Source: Lachnospiraceae bacterium (GTDB taxonomy: Bacteria; Bacillota; Clostridia; Lachnospirales; Lachnospiraceae). From it: DNA of 64,000 nt. Numbering within the stretch: position 1 is the first letter of the stretch; each line of letters begins with the position of its first letter. Shown one piece after another: positions 1 through 7,293 of the stretch. The stretch covers positions 120,921 to 184,920 of the forward strand of contig SVDZ01000001.1 in NCBI GenBank assembly GCA_015057625.1. The letters are read 5' to 3'. The translations under genes were made by a program, and so were the position numbers. Below the pieces are notes generated by a model, which saw nothing but the letters and a program-made list of their open reading frames with translations, was not told the DNA's origin and made no database searches.

Positions 1-89
1 TCTCTTCCTTCTTCTCTTCCTTCTTCTCTTCCTTCTTCTCTTCCTTCTTCTCTTCCTTCTTCTCTTCCTTCTTCTCTTCCTTCTTCTCT
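1..89. repeat. 12-bp tandem repeat (tctcttccttct), at least 7 copies
   Basis: Seven perfect 12-bp copies plus a partial one lie inside the Rpn gene and encode the REEG tail. The array continues past the left edge, so copy number is unknown. Perfect conservation at the DNA level suggests recent slippage. Confidence 0.95.
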
Positions 90-809
90 GGCATCTTTCT
101 TAACCATCTCTATATATTCCGCTTCATCAAATTCTGTAAGAATCATATCTTTCACCTCCGACTTATGCGCAATTAGAATGTCTTTAAGTATATTCTCTTC
201 ACAGCATTTATTTATAGCTTTGTCTATTGCTAATTCAATATTACCATATTTACGTTTGTAATGATATACATTGTCTACAAAATAGGAATATTCATACAAT
301 GGTCGACACTTTTCAAGAAGTTCTCTATTTTTATCAATATTTATATTTAACATAATTGCTTCGCACTCTAGCGTTTTAGAGTTCCCATCAAACATATCAC
401 TCAATTTTAGCACCGTTCTTTCGGGCATATCTTTTTCACCGACATAAAAGACATAATACTGTGGTTCCGGTAATTTTAGTTTTTTACTTCCATATATATT
501 CATTTCATTTACACTTACGTACTTTTCATATAATTTTGAAAAATAAAACACTCCCCTAAGTGGCATATTGGGACAATATGTGCTTTGTTGCTCATACAAC
601 GCCATCACCTCATCCACTGCAAAAATACATGACACATCATTTTTATACCCAAGATATATAATATCCTCAATTGTATTAATTTCTAAATCATCAAGATTGG
701 TGTAATTTTTATCATTCAAAGCATTATAGAGCATAAGTAAATTTTCTTTATATTCTTCACGTCCAAACAAAAATGCAAATAGTCTATCTTTATGTTTTTT
801 TTGAATCAA
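1..809 (-). CDS. Rpn family recombination-promoting nuclease/putative transposase, partial
   Basis: The reading frame runs off the left edge, so the C-terminus is missing. The N-terminus reads MIQKKHKDRLFAFLFG, followed by YNALND, LGYKNDVSCIF, EQQSTYCPNMPLRG and FYFSKLYEKYV. This pattern is typical of the PD-(D/E)XK Rpn/transposase proteins abundant in Lachnospiraceae. I chose the TTG at 809 because GGAG (820-817) lies 7 nt upstream. An in-frame ATG at 836 would lack a ribosome site. The tail at the window edge is a 12-bp tandem repeat coding Arg-Glu-Glu-Gly, a normal tail for this family. A promoter is present at 852-879. Known members promote RecA-independent recombination in E. coli; the role here is inferred. 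Confidence 0.82.
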   Translation of the reverse strand, partial: MIQKKHKDRLFAFLFGREEYKENLLMLYNALNDKNYTNLDDLEINTIEDIIYLGYKNDVSCIFAVDEVMALYEQQSTYCPNMPLRGVFYFSKLYEKYVSVNEMNIYGSKKLKLPEPQYYVFYVGEKDMPERTVLKLSDMFDGNSKTLECEAIMLNINIDKNRELLEKCRPLYEYSYFVDNVYHYKRKYGNIELAIDKAINKCCEENILKDILIAHKSEVKDMILTEFDEAEYIEMVKKDAREEGREEGREEGREEGREEGREEGREEGR

Positions 810-851
810 CCCTCTTCTCCTTTTTCTACAAATCATTTGTGATATATTTAT

Positions 852-879
852 ATTATACACATACTCTTTGTGATGTAAA
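852..879 (-). promoter_or_regulatory. Promoter of the Rpn gene
   Basis: On the minus strand TTTACA (879-874) is followed by a 16-bp spacer and a perfect TATAAT (857-852), about 43 bp upstream of the TTG start. Confidence 0.6.
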
Positions 880-1006
880 TATTTTTTCTTTCAACACAAT
901 AATCTAGTGTTCTGACTCTTGCTCGATATACGCTCCTTGCATACACTTCGAATCCTCTTCGCGACCTATCGGAGATTACACGATTGCCAAATGAATATTC
1001 CTGGGT

Positions 1007-1041
1007 AAAAAAAAGAGCCGCCACACTTTGTGTGACGACTC
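1007..1041 (-). terminator. Rho-independent terminator of the first surface-protein gene
   Basis: A 12-bp stem (GAGTCGTCACAC pairing with GTGTGGCGGCTC, two G-T pairs) with an AAA loop is followed by eight T on the minus strand. It lies 24 bp past the stop of the gene at 1065. The same terminator recurs at 3411-3443 as part of the duplicated block. Confidence 0.93.
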
Positions 1042-2033
1042 TCATCATTTTTGTATTCAATTAATTATTTTGCTTTTTTTACTTTAGACCATGCGCCGTA
1101 AACTTTTTCACCCTTTGCATCTAATACGTAAGCTCTTACTCTTACATAAAGCTTCTTAGTTACTTTAAGTTTCTTAATTGTCTTTGTAAGTTTCTTTGTA
1201 AATACAGATTTTCCAACTTTTGTTTTCTTTGAGAATTTCTTAGATTTTGAAAGCTGAATCTCATATCCTACTGCGCCTTTTAATTTATTAATTGTAATTT
1301 TTACTTTCTTTTTGCTCTTTGCTCTCTTTGCAGATTTTACACTTGCCTTTCCAGGAGCTTTTACTTCTGCTTTTGTTGTTGGAGCAACTGTTGTAGGTGC
1401 AGCAGTTGTTGGAGCCTGTGTTGTAGGTGCAACTGTTGTTGTATCTACTGCAGATGTCTCTTCAACTGTTGAAACTTCTTCTGTTGATGTCTCTTCTACT
1501 GTTGAAACTTCTTCTGTTGATGTTTCTTCAACTGTTGTAACTTCCTCTGTTGATGTCTCTTCTGCTGTTGTAACTTCCTCTGTTGATGTCTCTTCTACTG
1601 TTGAAACTTCTTCTGATGTTTCTTCTACTGTTGAAACTTCTTCTGATGTCTCTTCTACTGTTGAAACTTCTTCTGATGTTTCTTCTACTGTTGTAACTTC
1701 TTCTGATGTTTCTTCTACTGTTGAAACTTCTTCTGATGTCTCTTCTACTGTTGTAACATTTCCGAATGTATATTCAACTGTAGCACCCTCTGTTTCTTTA
1801 TCACCTAATTTAGCTGTTACTCTGATTACATGAATTCCTTCTGTAGCAAATGTATATTCTACTTCCTGAGCCATTGCAAAATTGTTATAGAACTCTCCAT
1901 CAATATAAACATTATATGACTGTCCTAAATCTATCTGGTCAAGTGACTGTCCCCATGAGAATGCAATTGCTGCCTCATTCTGTCTTGTAATACCTAATCC
2001 AAATACTTCAATTGGATCTGGTGTTTCTACTGT
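1009..2033. repeat. 1,025-bp direct duplication, copy 1
   Basis: Reading against 3411-4435 (offset 2,402) I found no mismatch. The block covers the terminator, the basic FN3-like domain, the Thr/Glu stalk and the central module. Identity ends abruptly at 2034/4436 and at 1008/3410. Confidence 0.9.
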
Positions 2034-3254
2034 TGTAACTTCTTCTGATGTTTCTTCTGCTGTTGAAACTTCCTCTGATGTCTCTTCTACTGTTGTAACT
2101 TCTTCTGATGTTTCTTCTGCTGTTGAAACTTCCTCTGAAGTCTCTTCTGCTGTTGAAACTTCTTCTGATGTCTCTTCTACTGTTGTCTCTTCTACTGTTG
2201 TCTCTTCTTCATCATAATTAATTGCATAATTTTCAGCTGTCATAATGACAAAATTTGAAAGTGTTGCTGTAATTGTTCCATTTGCTGGGAATGCACCTGT
2301 ATCATTTGTGAAATGTCCAAGTGAAACTCTAACATTAATCTCTGATTCAATTGCAGATGCATAATCACCAATATATGTATAAGTGTAAGTTCCGTCGCCG
2401 TTATCTTTCCATTCTCCGCCTGCTCTTTCTGTAAATATAACAGCGTCATTTAATCTGTTATCTACTTTGAATACCTTTGGCGCACTTGTTGTAAGATCAA
2501 ATCTACATACATAGTTCTTGTTTCCTTCAAAAGGAACTGCATCAATACCAGTCTGTATTGAATACCAGTTTGCTCCAAGTCCTTTATTTGTCAATGTATA
2601 TCCTGTATGTGTATCACTGATATCATAATTTTGCCAACCTTCAGCTTCAAACCATCCATGCCATTTTAATGTTTCTACAATATTTGTATATACAGGCTTT
2701 TCAGGATCCTGTGAACTGTCATGTACTTCAATAGATAAGTCACTAAATGAAACTTTAGTTCCCGCTGCCATTCCTGACAATTCAAATACTAAATTCTGTT
2801 CAATTCCTGACTCAGCGCGTGTGAATGTCTTAGAAACCTGAGATGTTCCACTAGGAACATCAACTGTCCATGTTGAAGAGTCCTGAGTCTTAACAAAAAG
2901 CTTTCCGGCTGCTGATGCGTTAACATTAAATGTTAAATCATACTTTGTTCCAGCTGTAAGTGAAGCAAGCGCTCCCATGTATTTTGCCTGTAAGCCCCAG
3001 CTTCCCGGCTGTCCACTTGTATTAACAATTTCCACTTCCATATCTTCGAATGTAGAACCAGTTCCGGTATAATTCATATCTCCTGCAATCCAACTTCCAT
3101 TAGCCGCATAAAGGTGCCATCCTCCTACGTCTAAATCTCCTGTTACTTTTGTAGCAGCACTCGCAGTCGATGGTGTGTATGCTATGCTTGTAAATACCAT
3201 TGCAACCGCACTCACTACCGCTACTAATTTCTTAGTGCTAAATTTGAGTCTCAT
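1065..3254 (-). CDS. Secreted modular carbohydrate-binding-like surface protein (copy A)
   Basis: This 729-residue protein starts with a signal peptide (about residues 1-34, ending in TASAA). Two beta-sandwich, CBM4/9-like modules follow (about 35-180 and 190-345), rich in Trp and aromatic residues. Next comes a Thr/Glu stalk built from EETSEEVST repeats, broken by one Ig/FN3-like module (DPIEVFGLGITRQNE). After a second, longer stalk there is a PTTxAPTT linker and a very basic C-terminal FN3-like domain (about 97 residues) that may hold the wall. No catalytic motif is visible. From the second stalk to the terminator the DNA matches copy B. It has its own promoter (3336-3364). Carbohydrate binding is inferred from fold-like features and from the adjacent glucan locus. 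Confidence 0.8.
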   Translation of the reverse strand: MRLKFSTKKLVAVVSAVAMVFTSIAYTPSTASAATKVTGDLDVGGWHLYAANGSWIAGDMNYTGTGSTFEDMEVEIVNTSGQPGSWGLQAKYMGALASLTAGTKYDLTFNVNASAAGKLFVKTQDSSTWTVDVPSGTSQVSKTFTRAESGIEQNLVFELSGMAAGTKVSFSDLSIEVHDSSQDPEKPVYTNIVETLKWHGWFEAEGWQNYDISDTHTGYTLTNKGLGANWYSIQTGIDAVPFEGNKNYVCRFDLTTSAPKVFKVDNRLNDAVIFTERAGGEWKDNGDGTYTYTYIGDYASAIESEINVRVSLGHFTNDTGAFPANGTITATLSNFVIMTAENYAINYDEEETTVEETTVEETSEEVSTAEETSEEVSTAEETSEEVTTVEETSEEVSTAEETSEEVTTVETPDPIEVFGLGITRQNEAAIAFSWGQSLDQIDLGQSYNVYIDGEFYNNFAMAQEVEYTFATEGIHVIRVTAKLGDKETEGATVEYTFGNVTTVEETSEEVSTVEETSEEVTTVEETSEEVSTVEETSEEVSTVEETSEEVSTVEETSTEEVTTAEETSTEEVTTVEETSTEEVSTVEETSTEEVSTVEETSAVDTTTVAPTTQAPTTAAPTTVAPTTKAEVKAPGKASVKSAKRAKSKKKVKITINKLKGAVGYEIQLSKSKKFSKKTKVGKSVFTKKLTKTIKKLKVTKKLYVRVRAYVLDAKGEKVYGAWSKVKKAK

Positions 3255-3335
3255 AATAATCTCCTTTCACTTTTCCTATTTTTTGTATTAAGAATACTCA
3301 TACTCCGATAACTCTCCGATTATCAGGTAATTTTA

Positions 3336-3364
3336 AGTATACTATTCAAGCACCAAAAAATCAA
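3336..3364 (-). promoter_or_regulatory. Promoter of surface-protein gene A
   Basis: TTGATT (3364-3359), a 17-bp spacer and TATACT (3341-3336) lie about 82 bp upstream of the ATG at 3254. It has no AAAACGTTTT box, unlike three promoters in the glucan locus. Confidence 0.65.
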
Positions 3365-3410
3365 TGCAGAGAGTTTTTCTACTAAAACAAGCGAAAAAGC
3401 TAGTTAATCT

Positions 3411-3443
3411 AAAAAAGAGCCGCCACACTTTGTGTGACGACTC
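3411..3443 (-). terminator. Terminator of surface-protein gene B
   Basis: This is the same 12-bp stem and AAA loop as at 1015-1041, followed by six T on the minus strand. Confidence 0.92.
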
Positions 3444-4435
3444 TCATCATTTTTGTATTCAATTAATTATTTTGCTTTTTTTACTTTAGACCATGCGCCG
3501 TAAACTTTTTCACCCTTTGCATCTAATACGTAAGCTCTTACTCTTACATAAAGCTTCTTAGTTACTTTAAGTTTCTTAATTGTCTTTGTAAGTTTCTTTG
3601 TAAATACAGATTTTCCAACTTTTGTTTTCTTTGAGAATTTCTTAGATTTTGAAAGCTGAATCTCATATCCTACTGCGCCTTTTAATTTATTAATTGTAAT
3701 TTTTACTTTCTTTTTGCTCTTTGCTCTCTTTGCAGATTTTACACTTGCCTTTCCAGGAGCTTTTACTTCTGCTTTTGTTGTTGGAGCAACTGTTGTAGGT
3801 GCAGCAGTTGTTGGAGCCTGTGTTGTAGGTGCAACTGTTGTTGTATCTACTGCAGATGTCTCTTCAACTGTTGAAACTTCTTCTGTTGATGTCTCTTCTA
3901 CTGTTGAAACTTCTTCTGTTGATGTTTCTTCAACTGTTGTAACTTCCTCTGTTGATGTCTCTTCTGCTGTTGTAACTTCCTCTGTTGATGTCTCTTCTAC
4001 TGTTGAAACTTCTTCTGATGTTTCTTCTACTGTTGAAACTTCTTCTGATGTCTCTTCTACTGTTGAAACTTCTTCTGATGTTTCTTCTACTGTTGTAACT
4101 TCTTCTGATGTTTCTTCTACTGTTGAAACTTCTTCTGATGTCTCTTCTACTGTTGTAACATTTCCGAATGTATATTCAACTGTAGCACCCTCTGTTTCTT
4201 TATCACCTAATTTAGCTGTTACTCTGATTACATGAATTCCTTCTGTAGCAAATGTATATTCTACTTCCTGAGCCATTGCAAAATTGTTATAGAACTCTCC
4301 ATCAATATAAACATTATATGACTGTCCTAAATCTATCTGGTCAAGTGACTGTCCCCATGAGAATGCAATTGCTGCCTCATTCTGTCTTGTAATACCTAAT
4401 CCAAATACTTCAATTGGATCTGGTGTTTCTACTGT
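3411..4435. repeat. 1,025-bp direct duplication, copy 2
   Basis: This is the partner of 1009-2033 and holds the 3' half of gene B with its terminator. Confidence 0.9.
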
Positions 4436-5962
4436 CGAAACTTCTTCTGATGTTTCTTCTACTGTTGTAACTTCCTCTGATGTCTCTTCTACTGTTGTTT
4501 CTTCCTCTGAAGTCGCTTCTACTGTTGATTCTTCTTCTGTTGTTGTCTCTTCTTCGATTACTTTTGCAGCTTCTGCATTAGCATCTTCTTCAGAGCTGAA
4601 TACTTTAAGGCTTGCATTTGTAACTGAAACCTTTGCTTCATCACAATCAGTTCCGTTGATGTATCCCATACAAATATCGAAGATACCACCTTCTGTGTTT
4701 CTCTGTCCTTTGAATACTTCAGTTACTGTTTTTGTCTCTCCTGCAGGAACAAATACTTTTGGCAATCCGATTCCTGAATAATCAACATAGTCAGATAATG
4801 CATCCTGAAGTCTTAACTCAAACCATTTGTCAACATCTGATGTTACTGTGTATCTTGCAACATACCACTTCTCTTCAGAAATTTTGATTCCCTCAACTTT
4901 GTATTCGTATGAGTATTCAACAGCTCCGCTTGTTGAAGTAAAAGCAGGAACATTAAGTTCTCCTGAATTTTTCTTCTTAGCCGGAATCAAATCATCTCCG
5001 TCAAGAATTGGAGCCTCTGTTGTAGTCTCTACTTCGATACCTTCACTAACGTACTCTCCGTAAACACCCATACCATAAATAGAAAATCCATATGGCAATG
5101 CGTTTGCATTACACAAAATTCTTACAAACTGTGCCTGAATACCTGTGAAATCAAACTCAACTAATTCAGCTGTGTTTGGTTTATGATTCTTAATAGATGT
5201 AAAGTTTACTCCATCTGTTGAAACTTCAATATCATAATCTGTTGCAAATGCAGGCTCCCATAAAAGAGCTACTCTATCGATTGTATAAACCGCACCAAGG
5301 TTAACTCCTAAATATTCTCCTGCATCATAAGATGCTGCTGCCCATCTTGAATCACCCTGAAGGCTATCGTCAAATGCTTTATCAGCTTTGTATGCACCGA
5401 CAGATGATGAGCAAATTGGCATCTTGCCCATTGCGATATTCTTTTCCGGCGAAACCATATCTGCTCTTATTCTATCTTCAACTGTTGTCTCAATTTCACC
5501 TGCCGGGAAATCAATTTCAATTGAAACTGTATCTAAAGGTGTTGTAAAATCTGCAAGATCATATACTGCAACAATAAATGTATGTGTTGATCCCGGTGTA
5601 AAATAGGTAGTCTTTGTTTTGTTTGTTACTACACCGTCATAGTGAAGATTATTACCACCTGCTCCTATTCCCCAGAGCCAGTCTGCCGAATAGTTTCTTA
5701 CAAGATTATCTTCCGAAATTGAATCAACATATGCACCATATGCGTAATCTCCTGCTGCACTTCCCTGATAAGCTGTAAATACCAAATTATCAATACCGTA
5801 TACTTTTGATCCATTTACTGTATACGTTACTAAAGTCGGTTCCACAATACTCCATGTTCCATCATCTGCGCTTGCATCTTTTGCAGGTGCAAATGAAATT
5901 CCCGCTACCGCCATTGTAAATGCGCATACAAGAGCTATAGCTTTTTTAATACTCTTTCTCAT
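3467..5962 (-). CDS. Secreted surface protein with F5/8 type C (discoidin/CBM32-like) domain (copy B)
   Basis: This 831-residue protein has a signal peptide (about 1-32, ending KDASAD) and an N-terminal Ig-like module. A discoidin-type domain follows (about 170-300: NIAMGKMPICSSS, DDSLQGDSRWAA, YLGVNLGAVYTIDRV, FVRILCNA). A second sandwich module (about 330-460) precedes a Thr/Glu stalk. The remaining C-terminal half is identical to copy A: central module, EETSEEVST stalk, PTT linker and basic FN3-like domain. F5/8C domains usually bind sugars or lipids. No hydrolase motif is seen. It sits just downstream of the GH17 gene but has its own promoter (6038-6066). The shared C-terminus suggests a common wall-attachment tail carrying exchangeable heads. 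Confidence 0.82.
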   Translation of the reverse strand: MRKSIKKAIALVCAFTMAVAGISFAPAKDASADDGTWSIVEPTLVTYTVNGSKVYGIDNLVFTAYQGSAAGDYAYGAYVDSISEDNLVRNYSADWLWGIGAGGNNLHYDGVVTNKTKTTYFTPGSTHTFIVAVYDLADFTTPLDTVSIEIDFPAGEIETTVEDRIRADMVSPEKNIAMGKMPICSSSVGAYKADKAFDDSLQGDSRWAAASYDAGEYLGVNLGAVYTIDRVALLWEPAFATDYDIEVSTDGVNFTSIKNHKPNTAELVEFDFTGIQAQFVRILCNANALPYGFSIYGMGVYGEYVSEGIEVETTTEAPILDGDDLIPAKKKNSGELNVPAFTSTSGAVEYSYEYKVEGIKISEEKWYVARYTVTSDVDKWFELRLQDALSDYVDYSGIGLPKVFVPAGETKTVTEVFKGQRNTEGGIFDICMGYINGTDCDEAKVSVTNASLKVFSSEEDANAEAAKVIEEETTTEEESTVEATSEEETTVEETSEEVTTVEETSEEVSTVETPDPIEVFGLGITRQNEAAIAFSWGQSLDQIDLGQSYNVYIDGEFYNNFAMAQEVEYTFATEGIHVIRVTAKLGDKETEGATVEYTFGNVTTVEETSEEVSTVEETSEEVTTVEETSEEVSTVEETSEEVSTVEETSEEVSTVEETSTEEVTTAEETSTEEVTTVEETSTEEVSTVEETSTEEVSTVEETSAVDTTTVAPTTQAPTTAAPTTVAPTTKAEVKAPGKASVKSAKRAKSKKKVKITINKLKGAVGYEIQLSKSKKFSKKTKVGKSVFTKKLTKTIKKLKVTKKLYVRVRAYVLDAKGEKVYGAWSKVKKAK

Positions 5963-6037
5963 TCTAGTTTTCTCCTTTCATAAACAATTGACGTTTATTC
6001 AGTTTGCCATTTTCCACTGCAAACTACCGATGTAATC

Positions 6038-6066
6038 ATTCTAACACATAGTACTGTGCACTTCAA
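6038..6066 (-). promoter_or_regulatory. Promoter of surface-protein gene B
   Basis: TTGAAG (6066-6061), a 17-bp spacer and TAGAAT (6043-6038) lie 76 bp upstream of the ATG. Confidence 0.6.
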
Positions 6067-6195
6067 CCAATAGCCATCAATAAAAATGCTTTTTATTTGT
6101 ACAATTTGCACACAAGTATTTGACACTATTTTTTGTAAAAAAATACTATTTTCAAATCATTTTCATTGATTTCCCACTCTATTTTTGTTATTTCA

Positions 6196-6255
6196 TACAA
6201 AAATAGAGACGTCTGCAGATATAAAAACATTTTTAACACTCTGTCAACGTCTCTA
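6196..6255 (-). terminator. Terminator after GH17
   Basis: TAGAGACGT (6255-6247) pairs perfectly with ACGTCTCTA (6212-6204) across a 34-nt loop, followed by TTTTTGT. The long loop makes it less typical than the others. Confidence 0.6.
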
Positions 6256-6291
6256 CTTTTTATATTATTATCACAAATCCAAAGCTCAATT

Positions 6292-7197
6292 CTAAATTGT
6301 AAACTTAGGTGTTCTGTCTACATAGTAAATACCCCAGTTCTTTTCTGATTCCTGTGGATTATTTCCACCCTTCCAAGGCTCATCATACATTTCAAACATA
6401 AATGCTGTAATCTTTTCAGCATCTGACCATCCCCAGAACTGTTCATAATATTTCTTAGCATTCTCTACTGTAGGCTGGTCATTTACCATTCCTGCATTTG
6501 GAAGTGTGCTGGTACTCCAACCCACTTCTGAAAAGATAACCTGTTTATCAGGATAACATTCCTTTACTTTGGCATAATCTTTTTTGTTTGCCTCTAATGC
6601 ATCATCAATGGTAAGCCCATACCAAAGAGGGTATGAATGTATGCAGATAAAATCAAGTTCGTCTACTAGCTTCTGAAGTTTAGGCCATTCGTTTGCTCCC
6701 TCATTGAATGTTACAGGCTTTCCTGTACCCTCACGAAGTCTTCTGGCAAATTCGCAAAGTCTGTCTACAGGCACTGTGTTTTCACCCCAGTCAGGTGTAT
6801 TTTCATTTCCGACTGATACACAGAAAACCACATCGCTGTATTCATTTGCAATCTCAATAAGTTCATCAATCTTTTTGTCATTTCTTGCAGCTCTTTCTGC
6901 CTTTTCCTCTGCTGTATATACTGCAGGGTTCCACTGGCATCCCGGTGTATCAACCTCAGCTATATTTCCAGGTCCAAGCATAAGCTTGATTGGAAGATTG
7001 TTTTCTCTGATAACCTGGCATACAAGTCTTGGATATTCACATGCATCATACATTCTGATGTACTTAAATCCATCTCTTGCGATAATTTCTAAATCTTCTT
7101 TTATCTGTTCCTTTGTAGGAAAAGTTCCGGTTTTTGGCGACTGTCCTTCTCTGTATCCTGAATAGCAGACTGCTCTGCCCCATTCCAATTCGTACAT
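6292..7197 (-). CDS. GH17-like beta-1,3-glucan hydrolase/transglycosylase
   Basis: This is a 301-residue single-domain TIM barrel without a signal peptide, so probably cytoplasmic. Family 17 features are visible: YSGYREGQSP near the start, the acid/base in VGNENTPDWG (Glu132), the SYPLWYG strand, and the nucleophile in IFSEVGWSTS (Glu224). GH17 members cut or rearrange beta-1,3-glucans. In the cytoplasm it would act on imported laminari-oligosaccharides before the two phosphorylases. It lies 96 bp downstream of the GH94 gene beyond a weak hairpin and may be reached by readthrough. A transglycosylating activity cannot be ruled out from sequence. Confidence 0.85.
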   Translation of the reverse strand: MYELEWGRAVCYSGYREGQSPKTGTFPTKEQIKEDLEIIARDGFKYIRMYDACEYPRLVCQVIRENNLPIKLMLGPGNIAEVDTPGCQWNPAVYTAEEKAERAARNDKKIDELIEIANEYSDVVFCVSVGNENTPDWGENTVPVDRLCEFARRLREGTGKPVTFNEGANEWPKLQKLVDELDFICIHSYPLWYGLTIDDALEANKKDYAKVKECYPDKQVIFSEVGWSTSTLPNAGMVNDQPTVENAKKYYEQFWGWSDAEKITAFMFEMYDEPWKGGNNPQESEKNWGIYYVDRTPKFTI

Positions 7198-7243
7198 ATT
7201 TTTCCCTTTCTGTTCTTTAAACTATAATTCCCTATTTATTTTT

Positions 7244-7278
7244 ATAAAATTTGCGGTCAGCATTGCGACCGCAAATTT
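7244..7278 (-). terminator. Hairpin between GH94 and GH17
   Basis: AAATTTGCGGTC pairs perfectly with GACCGCAAATTT (7278-7247) around an 8-nt loop. Only a short, broken T tract (TTTTATAAAAA) follows on the minus strand, so it may be a leaky terminator that lowers GH17 expression. Confidence 0.6.
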
Positions 7279-7293
7279 CTTATTCATATTCGA

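Larger units (their letters stand above)
5963..6291 (-). other. Intergenic region between GH17 and surface protein B
   Basis: This 329-bp AT-rich stretch holds the GH17 terminator (6196-6255) and the gene B promoter (6038-6066). The rest shows no coding potential or other clear signal. An off-consensus box, TAAAAACATTTTTA (6222-6235), sits in the terminator loop. Confidence 0.6.

Noticed and set aside
848..1060. 70-residue minus-strand frame
   Set aside because: It spans the terminator of gene A and the Rpn promoter, so it cannot be a normal gene.
1312..1833. 173-residue plus-strand frame (and its twin at 3714-4235)
   Set aside because: Antisense of the Thr/Glu stalk repeats. The low-complexity Ser/Val/Thr product has no start signal.
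6222..6235. TAAAAACATTTTTA as a further operator of the glucan regulon
   Set aside because: One base off the box, located in a terminator loop and not at the right distance from any promoter on either strand.
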